Source of the DNA: Liolophura sinensis
Lineage: Eukaryota > Mollusca > Polyplacophora > Chitonida > Chitonidae
Assembly (NCBI RefSeq): GCF_032854445.1
Contig: NC_088302.1
Coordinates: 52,422,046 to 52,482,045, forward strand
Direction: 5' to 3'
Length of the DNA: 60,000 bases
The notes beneath the pieces were generated by a model that did not search any database, was not told the origin of the DNA, and saw nothing but the letters and a program-made list of their open reading frames with translations. Shown piece after piece: positions 25,184 through 37,900 of this stretch (within the stretch, counting starts at the first letter, position 1; the number at the start of each line of letters is the position of its first letter). Both the position numbers and the translations under genes were made by a program.

Positions 25184-28100
25184 CAGTTTAAAAAAAAATC
25201 GAAAACAAGAAAAAAAAAACACCAAAAAAAAACCAAAAAAAACAAACAAACACGCACACACATACACAAAAACACAGCGGCTAAACCAAGAGAATTCGCC
25301 GCAGATTGACTTCCTTGTTCCAGTCGTTTAAATCTGGTTTTCCGTGACCACGAAGGACGTGCACGGACAGCGAAATTCAACAGCACAGAGGGTTCCCTGT
25401 CGAGCTAGCGAGGCGGCTCACGTTCTCTGGCTGTAATACATATGGGGTTGTCCGAGATTACACTGTTGGCTTGGGGAAATAAAAAGCTGGCAAAAACTAT
25501 TCGTTAATTTAGAAAGAAGGATCGTCGGATAGCACTTGGCAGCGTTCAGTTTCTTCCATTTGGACGCAATACTCGTGTTAAAATTTTGTTCATGTTTAGC
25601 TCAACCCATGGGACGTCAAGCTCACCACATCAGCGATCAGCAGGCTGTGCCACACGCTCCGAGAAGCAATCTACAGAATCAGCACCGAGCATTATGTGGG
25701 GCTCTGTGGGGGAATTTCTAACGCGACACCTCAGCAGACTGATTGTCGCCGGGATAACACACACTCTATGTGTCGGACGGCTCAAATGAAATCGTTTCGG
25801 ATGCCACTCCGTGAACGACAGTGAAAGAGAATAGAAAAAACTCTTTTAGCCGAACAAGCAGTGCTGGTAGCCCAGGGTGTTGAACTAGCTTGCAAAATGG
25901 CGACTGTTGGGGGCGTAGACGACAAACGACCGCGATGAGGCAGTCCTGTTTAATGCATTAAAATTGATTACTGAGTCATATGACGGAGCAAAAGCTCAAT
26001 TTCCTTTCAAAACTGGCACGGTCAGTGGGTAGCTCGAGATTAAGCCTTCTTAAAGAAAAAGCGAGAGGAGGAAAGAATATTGACGGAAATTGATAAGGCA
26101 GTCTCGTAATACATGCTGTTGGCGAGATCTGAATCGCAGTGAACTTCGGCCAATCAAAGTTCCAATTAAGAACCCGGATGTTTCTGAATCTGCAGGGAAG
26201 CCAATTACGGGATAAAAAGGCGCGATGTAGCTAACCTCTGCCAGGACGTAGAATTATGGGCGTATCGTGGCATGATTGGTAGCTCATCCCGATCATCCAA
26301 CTAACCGGTCCATCAATCAACCGCTGTGTGCACCATCTGAAATAACCTGTCATGCCACAGTTCTGATATCTTATAAATATTGGTTTCACAAGTAATGTAC
26401 AATCCAAAGCCAGTGGCGTGACTTCATTTACTAAGATACAGCGATATTATATATCAGCTAGAGTTTGCCACCTAGTCATCATATTGCAAGTCAAATAGCA
26501 TATATAGCCACATTCAGTTATCCCTTTTCCTTTATTGACGTTAGGTACTTAGTTCATATATAGTGGCCAAGGCGTGTTCTAGCTTGTAAGCAGTGTTTTC
26601 CTCAATTTTCGTGGTAGCAATCAATTAAAAATTTGTGGTCATTCGTCATTTGTCACTGTACTTTTTCATTTTCTCCATACACCCCATGCATGGGTGAGGG
26701 GCTTTCTATACCAGCTATGTAGTCTTTACTTCATTCCCAATCAATGGTATTTATTTATTTATTACCTCGATCCGCCAAGGACGATTTTATACGATTCTTC
26801 ATCTCTGACAGATGCGATAAAAATGCGAAGTATTGCCTCTTCGTGTGTATCTATATTGGAGGAAATTTCTACATTTAGCTGTGGCATCTAAAAAACTTTC
26901 AAGAAAATTATTTTTAATGAACTAGACAGTGCCATCTTCTGTTAAACGCGACCTCTTTGGGCATGTGTTGAGGTTATAGTCACAAACTACATACATAGCC
27001 ACTCATTTGATTACTCCATTCTTGCTATCTATTGTGTCGTCACATCAGTATCTATCGTGATGTCACATCACCCTCGTGTACCATCGGTTCCAAACAAAAT
27101 TACGTGTAAATGATCGGGTCTGAAAATTTGACAGAGAAGGATACAAAAACGCTACATACTCCATTCAAGAGTTTTATTTCTGTTCCGTTTTCAAACGGCC
27201 GAAATTCGCAAATCACCGCAGTCTCCTGTCCAACGTGTAGACACTGTGACATGGGTAGCCATTCTCAATTCCACATTAATGTATTACTATCGAATCGGAC
27301 CAAAATGCCCCAGTTTAACACTTAAAATAACCTGAAAGTCCCATTTACTGAATGCATGTATGTCTATAGACCATATAAGAAGCCAGACTAATAATTACGT
27401 GCTAATGAGTGTTCTGAGGTCACAACCAAAACATTATGTGACGCTTTCAGCGCTCATGATTGGCCAAGTCCAAAAGAACCTACTACATTGCTACTCAGAG
27501 TGAATTGTGCATCAGTGCCATATCTTTCACTGTTTTTCTTTGATATCTGTGGTTTAGGGCTTACTTATTTTTTGTTCTGTGTACATAGTGTCAGACTTTA
27601 TCGTCGTCATAAAACTAATTTTAAAAAACATGTAATCAAAATTTTAATGATTGCAAAGTAATTAAAGGATGACGCCGGTTTACGGATTTATGTGCACATC
27701 GTATTATATCTATCCAACGTGGCAAGAGCGGAGTATTTAATTCTCCCCGATCTCTCTCTGACTGATCAGGAAGCCGTGCTCTAAGTCTCCCCCCCCACGA
27801 CCTGACCATTATGGCACATCTAGACAGACCCGCTTCAGATTGAAAAGTTCGTGTCGTGGCTGCCTGAAGCGATAAGGCTTCAGACAGCAGAGAGCAGAGA
27901 TATGAGAGAATTTGGATGACTCACAGCATTGAGTTTAATCACGACAGGAAGGCATTGGCGTGCATCACAGCGTTGAAAACACGGCCTTAAACGCCCTCTC
28001 TGATCTGTGTGACACTTTACATAAGCTCAGAAAAAAACAGTTATACAGAGGCAAAGAGTAATGACATACGGGCCACCATTCAAACTTGTTTATCTAGTCA

Positions 28101-31100
28101 TAGAAAATTAAACGTGACATCAGCTAGAAAATTGATCACGTGACTGATCGTCTGCATCAGTGACCTCTGTGACGGAATGCGCAAGTTCAGTATACCGATC
28201 GGGCACCTCAATAACACTTTATTCACGGCACACTGTATTGTGTATTATTATAAATATTAAAGTTTACATACACCTTTTAGCTATAATTATAAAATGGGAC
28301 AGGTAAACAGATAGCTGTATATATCTATGTCTCTGACAGTAGGATTTTTCTGAAACGACAGAATAAAAAAAACATTTGAGCCTTTCCCGACTTTCTACAT
28401 CTTTGCATTCCGACAGCAGTTCCGAACGACTTGTTCTTTATGCATATGTATATGCATATGAGTCGACGTCGTTCCTTGGTCCTGCACTGAGACCCCACTT
28501 GGCATAGGCCCTTATTTATGAATCTATCACTATAGTTCTCTCCAGTCATATTGCAGTATTCCGTGTTACAAGCGTGTTTGATGCTGAACGCTTGGTAGTG
28601 TACAGCAATACGAACAGTGCCTGTGTACATAGCGGCACAATTGTAAACAAGCTTCCGGCAGCAGATGCAAGCCTTACTGGTATGTATATGTCCTATACAG
28701 ACATACATGTAACAGCGACTGGTATTTAACTGTGGGTATAATAACGCCTGACAACCTCTGTATTATCGTTCATGAGGGACTCTTTTAGGGGATATTCGTC
28801 CAAACACTATTCTTTAACCTTCTCGTAATTTTGGGTGTGTGTTCATGTATATGAGTTTATTCTCTCTGAAGTAACAAAATGCAATACTTTGTTGGAAGGT
28901 TGCGTCGATCTACGACAGAATGGGTGGGGGAACTGTATATATACTAAAGACAAGACTGATACTGGTCACTTAAAGCCTGGGGTATAGACACTGCCCTATC
29001 CAATGTACACTTGTGGACAGTAGGATATATTGTGCGCATAGATGTAATTTAAATATGATTGAAATATACGGTGCGGTGTGTCGGGTAAGTTTTTGCCATG
29101 TATGTTCACCTCTCACCTCATCGGGAGTTGTCGCTAAAGTGAGATATGGTCTGCTGTAGTTTTAATAGAATCTCGAGCAGATTCAAAGGTATTCAATTTC
29201 TGGGAGATTAGTACAGTTAGATCAATAAAATGTGAGGCAGTGTGTGTTCTGTTTGCTAACAGCTGGTGTAGTAGATAAATAGTCTCAAGAACGTGCAGCA
29301 ATATTAGTTGGTTGATAGGATGTGTACTGATCACATAAGCGGCCTCAGCTCTCCTCACCAGATGAGGCTCCACTTGGCTTACTGGTTTAACACCATAACT
29401 TTTAATCTCTTACAAGTACCTCGCACCTGCCATGGACAACGAGCATGACAACCACTTCCTGTCGCAGCTTCCTCCCCAACACCTCGACACCGTAACACCA
29501 CTTTTAACACCAACTCTCCTGATCCATCCACTCCTTCGAGGACATTCTTATGTAAGAATTCTACAGAACAGTTGGTGGTGGAAAAAGGTGTTTCTATAGA
29601 CGAGTGTAACACGGCGTCTTCTTAACAGCTTCACGTCGGCTTCTCTATCTATAGCCACTTGATACCCTCAGCGGTATGTGTTAATCGTTCGCCCCTATTC
29701 AACACCAAGATCTTAGTCTCCTACTAGTCTTCTCTCCTGGTGTTATAAGATAGGGATCGGTGAAATTTCTTTACAAAAGAGGCGCCACGATAAACCTGAG
29801 AACGGTGGGCGCTCTGTAAAAGAGAACTTACACAGAGATATATGTATTCAGCCGGAGCTAATCAACAGAAGGCGGCCCTGTGTCTTTATACAAGCCTGGC
29901 GGAAAAGCCCTATAGGTAGAAGTATGGCTGTATGAGTGCGGGCCCACTTATTCGGCACAATGATCTTATAAGCACGTGTGTGCGTCTATATAATAGGTAG
30001 AGCAAATATATAGCAGACCTCTGTTGAAATAAACGATTATGTGGCATTTAAATTGAATATGTTTTTGCGTTAACAACTAGATTTTATTAATATGGATTAA
30101 AGGCTTAGTTTAGACTAAATATGAATGATCTGTTTTGTTGTCCTATATACAAACCAGACACCCATAAACATTTTTGAACTGCCCAAAAAGGGGAAAAAAA
30201 CTATACATGCGAGTAACATTTGCGTTTCTGTATAGAGTGTTTTATTTTAGTAATAAAGTTCCATAAACGTAGACATAAAACGGTATAAATTTGTAGATTA
30301 ATGAAACCTTTGCTGCTTCACAGTTTATAAATACATCTGTATGAATAAAACATGTCTGTTTAAATATAACAACAGCATAAAACTATCCTTCATAAAGCAT
30401 CATAAGCTAAGCCTTGAGTGCCTTAATACGAAGGAACAGGACATTGGGTAGGCCCACTCATCCCCACCAACCCACCATCCCCTCTCTTCGACACTTCATG
30501 ACAAAAATAGAGTCTATTAGGAAAGATTAACTTAAAAAAGGAAATATTAACGTCAAAAGCAAGTTAAAATTGTCTCTCTGTTTTGTACTGATGATAACAA
30601 GAGTGTTGCTCGATATTTATATGTTGGGAACTTATAAATAGTCCTAGGGGATATGAGAACGTGTGACTGGTTTCCGAATCTTCCAGCAATCGTGCTTATT
30701 TAAAAAAATAGCTCATTTTAATACTACTGTGACGTATTAAACTTTTTCCCAATATTGCATGATTTTCCAAATTAACAGCATTCAGAAATTATTTGCTTTA
30801 ACACAAACCTTTTCTGTCATACCTTTTGTCGTGAGTTCCTTTAACCCGGCTTCAAGAATTCGAAGTTGTCTGAGAACTGTTAGCCCTCTTACACCTCAGT
30901 TTAATTAAAAAAAAATCATGTTATATAAATAATGCTCTTTGGGAAGATAATGTGTGGTAATGGATTCATCAATGTACATAATGATAGCACATTGTGGATA
31001 TATTGCTCAAAGGTGGACGTAATGCTCTTTATGGATACTGTGGCCTGTTTTTATATAGTGCTATTTACAATTGTGGATGTGTTGTTTTTGTGGAAGGAAG

Positions 31101-31239
31101 TGCTCTCTTGTTGAAGGCACGGGACATAACGATCATAACACATCACATTCTAGCACCAATTGTCAGATACTGCTAGTGACAGTGATACTGCTAGTGACAG
31201 TGACGGCTGTATTGGTAATGTTTTAATGTACTGCATGAA
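25181..31239. other. Long non-coding stretch with possible regulatory blocks
   Basis: Six kilobases without a supportable gene. A Cys-containing minus-strand frame at 28325-28708 matches no family I know. Composition alternates between very AT-rich stretches (29990-30930) and GC-richer patches (25300-25960, 27700-27990) with no recognisable exons. Confidence 0.45.
26148..26235 (+). promoter_or_regulatory. CCAAT and TATA-like promoter candidate
   Basis: CGGCCAATCAAAG (about 26149) and AAGCCAATTACGG (about 26200) precede GGATAAAAAGGCGCG, an acceptable TATA-type element with GC-rich flanks. Order and spacing suit a plus-strand Pol II core promoter. No first exon can be identified downstream, so this is weak. 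Confidence 0.25.
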
Positions 31240-31512
31240 TCAAACAGACAGCGCGGAATTACGGTCTAACGCCTTGACGTCTGGAGTCTTAGTCGGGAGC
31301 GCTGAAATCACGTAATTAGCGACATGGTATTGATCCGGGATAATTAAACAACAGCCGTCGAGCTGAGACCCGACACACGCTTACAGCGGTTAGACGGCGC
31401 GTAGGGTCGAGTTGGCACAATGCCAGGATTATCTGATCACGCTCTGCGTTTGTGTGGAAGGCCAAGAGAGCCTTCATTCCGATCAGCTAACTCTGTTACT
31501 TCATCCTCCGCC
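31240..31512. promoter_or_regulatory. Possible conserved non-coding element
   Basis: A moderately GC-rich block carrying homeodomain-type cores (CACGTAATTAGC, GGATAATTAAAC, AGGATTATCTGATC) in a short span. The density of TAAT/GATTA motifs in CpG-containing sequence resembles developmental enhancers, but this rests on visual pattern alone. Confidence 0.2.
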
Positions 31513-31515
31513 TAG

Positions 31516-32001
31516 ATAATATGCTACTGTCGAGTCGCTAATAGTGTTAACAATGCAAGTCATTCAGCGCCATTGTGCTCTTCGCAGTCTGAATGCGATT
31601 ATTTCTTTAGTGGGGAAAAACATACACAATGCATTGAAGCAAGCCACGATGTCAGACAAACATGCCTGTTGTCTTGTCACCGATTGGATGAAGGGGCGAC
31701 ATTCGTCGGCCATTATGATCGAAGTGTTAGCGTACTACTGTCAAAGTTCAAATTATACACACTTCCCGAGTGTGAGAGTTATATTTTTGAAACCAACACA
31801 TCCTGTGGCTCTTACTGGAAAAAAAGAGGTGTGATGTGTCAAGGTGACAAGTCTTTGTTGGCAGAGACAATGTTCCGGAGTGACCCGAACGGTACCGACT
31901 ATTTCCGAATAGCGTTGCCATTTGTTTCACGCGCCAGCAGTAGTCGTTATTTCACCTGTGTACCGATGACCCCAAATCGATTCCACTTCTATGATGGATG
32001 A
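31516..32001 (+). CDS. Open frame of 162 codons, possible terminal exon, unrecognised
   Basis: An open frame lies between in-frame stops at 31513 and 32001 and has no early ATG. A coding role would therefore require it to be an internal or terminal exon, for example entered through the pyrimidine-rich TTTCTTTAG near 31601. The translation is fairly Cys-rich, with hydrophobic and charged residues mixed as in a real protein. A second frame (31544-31834) is also open over part of it. An open stretch of this size is expected about once by chance in 60 kb, so I rate it as doubtful. No family recognised. Confidence 0.15.
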   Translation: MICYCRVANSVNNASHSAPLCSSQSECDYFFSGEKHTQCIEASHDVRQTCLLSCHRLDEGATFVGHYDRSVSVLLSKFKLYTLPECESYIFETNTSCGSYWKKRGVMCQGDKSLLAETMFRSDPNGTDYFRIALPFVSRASSSRYFTCVPMTPNRFHFYDG

Positions 32002-32721
32002 CGTCTGGAGCAGCTCGAGGCCACCTAGCGGACAGAGTGAGAGACAAGAGACTCAGATGAAAGTTTAATGTTGGTATGGGTATGGATAGGACTGTGAAGG
32101 TCTTTCCTGATCAACTGGCTACACACCTCTTTATCAGTCAGTTAAACGACATACTGGCATATTTGTTTATCGATTCTGTGGGAATCTGAACAAATGGGAA
32201 AACTGCCCGTTTAGTTGGGCGGATATGTGGATGTATATGGGTGGAATTGAAGATCTGTGGATGTAGTAGTACATGAGTACATCCATAGATTCATTACCAG
32301 GCTGGTTTTATTTGATCGAGCCTTTCGTTAGAACAGAATTGTATCTACCTCACGACTTTGACATGTGTACTGAAGTGTCTGGTTGACGATGGTATACACA
32401 AAACATTGCATCTGTATTCAATCACATTGAAACAATCCTTGTCCTCTTTAGACGTCTTTATTGTGTTTTTCTACATGACTTTGCCCGTTTTTGCATTCTT
32501 TTTGATGATTACATCTGTTTGATAAGAGATTATGTTAGCCACAATCTATCATTAAGTTTCCATGGGTAGCTCACTGTTCCATGGCCTCGTTCGAACATGC
32601 CTGCTGCTATAGACACCGTCCTAACACTCTGATGTACCCAAAGGCCGTTCGCTGCGTTCCAAGAATAAATTTTGTCCCAAGACATTGGCGTGGTTTAACT
32701 GAACAGTACGAATAAAAAACG

Positions 32722-32729
32722 GATATATA
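32722..32729 (+). promoter_or_regulatory. TATA-like element upstream of the SDR exon
   Basis: GGATATATATCTG lies about 100 bp before the ATG at 32826, and no other ATG occurs between them. That supports this ATG as the start. The TATA assignment itself is tentative in an AT-rich genome. Confidence 0.3.
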
Positions 32730-32825
32730 TCTGTACTTTTTTGTCTCTGGAAACTGAGTAACTTCATTTCGTGCTATAACTCGTCACGCTCGTGGACAAG
32801 AGCTCGCCGCGTACAACAATCCAAC

Positions 32826-32947
32826 ATGTCCCGGGCTACTGATGAGAAACAACCGCCTGTCGCTGCCCTTCAATTAAATCTGAAATCCCCACGGGTGCCT
32901 AACCTCGCCGACGTCTTTCTCATTACCGGCTCATCGAGCGGCCTAGG
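32826..32947 (+). CDS. Probable first coding exon of a short-chain dehydrogenase/reductase
   Basis: The ATG has A at -3 and opens a 41-residue segment ending DVFLITGSSSGLG (residues 29-41). This matches the first beta strand and the TGxxxGxG dinucleotide-binding glycine motif of classical short-chain dehydrogenases/reductases, where the motif sits near the N terminus as here. After it the frame continues (to 33038) without any SDR character, so the exon probably ends at 32947 at GG|GTCTGA, splitting the last Gly codon in phase 2; that donor is weak. SDRs are NAD(P)(H)-dependent oxidoreductases; the substrate cannot be inferred. The later hallmarks (NAG, YxxxK) were not found downstream, so the rest may lie beyond long introns or be lost. 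A pseudogene fragment is the alternative. Confidence 0.5.
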
Positions 32948-33204
32948 GTCTGATTGGCCCAGGACGTGTGTTGTCTTTCTCTTCAGCATCCCTCATATAT
33001 CAGGTCTGGAGCAGGAAGTCTCACATCGCATTTTTTAAACAAGCGACGGTACTAGATGGAGGTCATAACCATGCTCTTGTCCATGGTCATAAGATTAGAT
33101 TAACAGCTAGGGAAAATAGAGTTTTACGAGATGAACGACAAATGCTTACATTGGTTACGTTTAACACTAAACGTAGTGTGGGGGGTGGGGGGGGATAGAT
33201 CTAG

Positions 33205-33465
33205 GGTCAGTCCAGTGCCGCCGGGTGATGTCTAAAACCTTAAAAAAACTGGTTGACCCGTAACAGTATAGGGCAGTTGGTAGAGCGTCCTCTTCGGCTT
33301 ACATGTCTTCGGTAAGTCGTCTCAGTAAAGCAGCACTAGATAAAAGAGCGGTGGAAATCCGTCCTGCATCAAGGAGGCAAATTACATGCACCCTAAGGAC
33401 GCCTTCGTCGTAATGTGACTGAAAAATTGTTAAGTGCGACGTTAAACCCCAAGCACGCACTAACA
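33205..33465 (+). mobile_element. SINE copy, same family as at 3.24 kb
   Basis: It shares CTGGTTGACCCGTAACAGT, CTTCGGTAAGTCGTCTCAGT, GGTGGAAATCCGTCCTGCA and the 3' end CTGAAAAATTGTTAAGTGCG followed by ACGTTAAACCCC. The tRNA-like head is decayed. It lacks the 50-bp insertion present in the 3.24-kb copy and so serves as the empty-site reference. No clear target duplication. Confidence 0.8.
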
Positions 33466-34724
33466 CACTTCTCATATTCATAGGCTTACCTATGTATTCC
33501 ACACACCCAACCCGACATCATTAGAGACATGCTGAACTATACGCTGGAACGCCGTTCCTATAACATTTACACGGTCCTCTTGTTCTCCCAAATGACTAGT
33601 TCCGGTGAAGAATCAGGCCGTAAACAGTGAATAATGTCATTTGAACCCACTATCTTGCATTTGATTGGTCACATGAAGGCGTAAATACATCTTGGCTTTT
33701 GAACTTGAAAGCACCTCACCTCGTTCTACAGCATGCTGAAACAAATTTTTTTTTTCAAAAGAAGTTTATTCGAATGTCACTACCAAAATGAGATCCAAGT
33801 TGTAAAACATCTCACCAAGGTGGCCGCCAGAGCAATACAAGCCGGTAACGATATCTCGATATGGCAACGAAACTAGGCGCAGTGGTCACAGATGTATTCA
33901 GAAACGATTTTGTTTGAATTCAAGATATAGTGTTTCATGTTTTAAATTAAAGACGGTGCGGAATGAATAACAGGACTATAGATAAAGTTAAAAACAAATG
34001 TTACATTCACATGTTCATGGTTAAATTTCTAAATGAGCATAGACTGCACTAGCTCACCATCGACATGGACAAGTCCGGTATATCTGATGACGCCGAGGAG
34101 TCGGGCAGGTCCGGCAGGATAGACAAAATAATGGAGATGCGCCGTGAAACAATGGGGCGTGTTTCTTGGCTGAACCTCCACGTCTTCAGCTAACGTCACG
34201 TGCTTGTCTTGTTCATCCGGGGGCTCTGCGGACAAGACGCAAAGATCGCAGCCAATAATAGCTGGCAAATTAGACGTCCATTATTCACCAACGCTTCATT
34301 ACAGTGTCTAATTCTGCCCAATATGTCCTCAGGCATGTGAAAACTGTCAATCACAACTGACTGGGCTCGTAGCAGGTGGCCCGTAAACACCAATGTTCTT
34401 TCTCAACTGTCGCACAAACTAACTTGACTGAGAAACAACAATAAGGATGGTCATGTATTTTCACCGGGTATTATGTTCATGATGTTAGTTTTAGTAAAGC
34501 TTCAAGTCGAAAGCTCTCATCACTCTATCTCTCATATGACTGAAATATTTGTGCTAAATGGCAATTAAACACCAACTAAATAAAGCAATAAACAAAAATA
34601 AGCTGCAAACTAAAAGCGAAATGTTGACGAAAGTCAGCATGTAAACAAATACACAAATACATCCATCCATACATACATATATACATAAATCAATTAACAA
34701 ATAGGCAAATTGTTGACCAGGCAT
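33466..34724. other. Non-coding stretch, no gene seen
   Basis: Only short frames. The minus-strand frame at 34029-34268 has no recognisable domain. Confidence 0.45.
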
Positions 34725-34935
34725 GTTATTTATTTGATTAGTGTTTTACGCCGTCTTCACTTATAAACTTCACCTATACGCCAGCGGCCAGCGTTATGGT
34801 GGAAGGAAAATGGGCACGGTCTGACCGCCGTCGAGTACTGTATCTGCCATGTGATTCGATATTAACTGATTATACCTGATAGATATCCTGTCTTAAAATC
34901 ACAGCCAAACCAGTAAGAGATAGATTCGAACACGC
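34725..34935 (-). mobile_element. SINE of a second family, inverted
   Basis: Reads on the minus strand. The 3' end is AATAAAT-type sequence preceded by GGCGTAAAACACTAATC, then the CCATAACGCTGGCCGCTGGC block upstream. A B-box-like GTGTTCGAATCT lies near 34922-34933 at the 5' end. The same 3' module occurs at 42.84, 48.47 and 48.94 kb. The GTAAAACACCAATCAAATAAA-type ending is one I associate with SINEs in molluscs and other lophotrochozoans. Confidence 0.7.
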
Positions 34936-35591
34936 CACTCATTGTTCATTCATTGTTCAAGGGCTGATCTGTTGCAGAGAGAGTGACACTTTAGATGAGT
35001 GAGTCAGCGAGTAGCCGCCGTTGGGCATTTAAATCAGTGTATTGCACCTGAAAGGGTATACCCCAAGCATTACTTTTACACCAGCTCATACTCGTCAGCG
35101 AAATTAGCATGCTAAAGAGAACTGCGAACTCTGGGACAGATCTGGGGCCTGTTGTTTTTCATGGCAAACATGAATGTTCTGGAACAGAAACACATGTACA
35201 GTCGCAAAGGGTTTTTTCTTCTGCTCTCGAATTTTACGACATTCTCCCAGTGTTTTTTAATATTAAAATATTGAAGCAAGCGACCTTGATATTCTTTGAT
35301 GATTCAGGAAGTTGTTCTTTTACAGACATGAAATAAATCATTACGAGATAGCTAATATACTCCCAAAATGAGGGACGAGTTTACATTAATCTGCCAAACG
35401 AGGCAGCAGCAAGTCCCATTTTTAGTCTTTGGTATGAATCGGATTTGATCCCAGGGTTTCTGGATTTCGAGGAGAACGTTATTAGGCCACCGAAGCAATC
35501 CCTTAATCTTATGTTAAGTTTTCATTTTTAATTTTGTTAATTGTGCATAACCCTACATATCCTCTCCCATAAAAACACGTAAATGTCGTCA

Positions 35592-37016
35592 GATGTGGAG
35601 ACGAACGTCCACGAGTGATTTGATGTCACCACTGGGTGAGCTTCTGTCTGATGTGGAGACGAACGCCCACGAGTGATTTGGTGTCATCACTGGGTGAGCT
35701 TCTGTCTGATGTGGAGACGAACGTCCACGGGAGATTTGATGTCACCACTGGTTGAGCTTCTGTCTGATGTGGAGACGAACGTCCACGAGTGATTTGGTGT
35801 CACCACTGGGTGAGCTTCTGTCAGATGTGGAGACGAACGTCCACGAGTGATTTGGTGTCATCACTGGGTGAGCTTCTGTCTGATGTGGAGACGAACGTCC
35901 ACGAGTGATTTGGTGTCATCACTGGGTGAGCTTTTGTCTGATGTGGAGACGAACGTCCACGAGTGATTTGATGTCATCACTGGGTGAGCTTCTGTCTGAT
36001 GTGGAGACGAACGTCCACGAGTGATTTGGTGTCATCACTGGGTGAGCTTCTGTCTGATGTGGAGACGAACGTCCACGAGTGACTTGATGTCATCACTGGG
36101 TGAGCTTCTGTCAGATGTGGAGACGAACGTCCACGAGTGATTTGATGTCACCACTGGGTGAGCTTCTGTCTGATGTGGAGACGAACGTCCACGAGTGACT
36201 TGATGTCATCACTGGGCGAGCTTCTGTCTGATGTGGAGACGAACGTCCACGAGTGATTTTATGTCATCACTGGGTGAGCTTCTGTCTGATGTGGAGACGA
36301 ACGTCCACGAGTGATTTGGTGTCATCACTGGGTGAGCTTTTGTCTGATGTGGAGACGAACGTCCACGGGAGATTTGGTGTCACCACTGGGTGAGCTTCTG
36401 TCTGATGTGGAGACGAACGTCCACGAGTGATTTGATGTCATCACTGGGTGAGCTTCTGTCAGATGTGGAGACGAACGTCCACGAGTGATTTGATGTCATC
36501 ACTGGGTGAGCTTCTGTCTGATGTGGAGACGAACGTCCACGAGTGATTTTATGTCATCACTGGGTGAGCTTCTGTCTGATGTGGAGACGAACGTCCACGA
36601 GTGATTTGATGTCATCACTGCGTGAGCTTCTGTCAGATGTCGAGACGTCCACGAGTGATTTGGTGTCATCACTGGGTGAGCTTCTGTCAGATGTCGAGAC
36701 GTCCACGAGTGATTTGATGTCACCACTGGGTGAGCTTCTGTCTGATGTGGAGACGAACGTCCACGAGTGATTTGGTGTCTTCACTGGGTGAGCTTCTGTC
36801 AGATGTCGAGACGTCCACGAGTGATTTGGTGTCATCACTGGGTGAGCTTCTGTCAGATGTGGAGACGTCCACGAGTGATTTGGTGTCATCACTGGGTGAG
36901 CTTCTGTCAGATGTGGAGACGTCCACGAGTGATTTGATGTCATCACTGGGTGAGCTTCTGTCAGATGTGGAGACGTCCACGAGTGATTTGGTGTCATCAC
37001 TGGGTGAGCTTCTGAT
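35592..37016. repeat. 58/54-bp minisatellite, 25 units
   Basis: Units start GATGTGGAGACGAACGTCC. The first 18, from 35592 to 36635, are each 58 bp without indels. The unit starts at 36636, 36690, 36802, 36856, 36910 and 36964 lack GAAC and are 54 bp; the unit at 36744 is 58 bp. In 54-bp units both strands become open over many units because 54 is a multiple of three, giving spurious frames of up to 147 codons. Unit identity is very high, implying recent homogenisation or expansion. Confidence 0.97.
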
Positions 37017-37439
37017 GCATATTTTATGATTACTGACGTCCTCCTTTCGTAATTAAGCCGAAATAACTTTTAAATTAAATTAATTATACTATTTTGAATT
37101 AATGCAGATCAACCATGCGAAAATTCACTTACGCGTTTCTCTTTTGGGCACACTATATATTTGATACTTTTGAAAAAAATGTATCTAACCACTAAAGAAA
37201 TAGACTATGTAATCACGTGGTTTATTTAGAAAGCCCTGTTAATTTATTTGAAAATGTTATTATCATTCGGGCTTAGTAATTATCTTAAATTAATATATCG
37301 TTTTTGGGTTTAGCTGTTAACAATTTCTGTTTTAGGTTGGCAGTGTAAAATAACCCTTTCTGCCAGTCTTGACAGAGAAAGATACTTGCAATTTTTAACC
37401 TTGTGAGTAGTCAACAGCCTTTGTACAAATTGTTACAGA

Positions 37440-37900
37440 CTTCGCCTTCAGCTTAGCAAGCTTTGTATTGCCCCGGTTATACAAACCAATCATCTGCCGG
37501 GGAAAAGTAAATGATGTGCTTTGATTGGCTGTCTTGGCGCGGCTGTTGTGTATAGCCTGAGGGCTTAGCTCTGTGCTGCACGCGGCGGACCGCCCTCAGC
37601 CGGTTTATTCCGCGGTCTGACACGGATCAGCGTGAGGCCAAGAGAAATCTTGGCAACTTGCCAACTTTGCTCCCCCCCCCCCACCCACGGAAATCTAGTT
37701 GTGAAATTCAAACACAAAAGGGGTTTTAATAATGGCAAATTAAAATTTTAAAGACAGCATAAGCACCAGATGGCGTACAACCCCACGATGGCGCCCTTTA
37801 TTGGGTGAATTAAATTAGCCCCCTTGGAGAACCAATCAGGATTGGAGCCAGTGGCACGGGAAGCCGAGTGTTTGACCGGGAGGAACGTTATCGTGCTCAA
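37440..37900. promoter_or_regulatory. GC-rich block with several CCAAT motifs
   Basis: CpG-rich sequence with ACCAATCATC (about 37486), its inverse GATTGGCTG (about 37523), then ACCAATCAGGATTGG (about 37831), itself an inverted repeat. It resembles a housekeeping-type promoter or conserved element. No exon could be tied to it on either strand. Confidence 0.28.

Noticed and set aside
28325-28708. 127-codon Cys-containing minus-strand frame
   Set aside because: No signal peptide or regular cysteine spacing; includes repeat-like TATGCATATG sequence; likely chance.
36499-37029. Overlapping open frames of 75-147 codons on both strands
   Set aside because: Products of the 54-bp minisatellite units; no domain outside the repeat.
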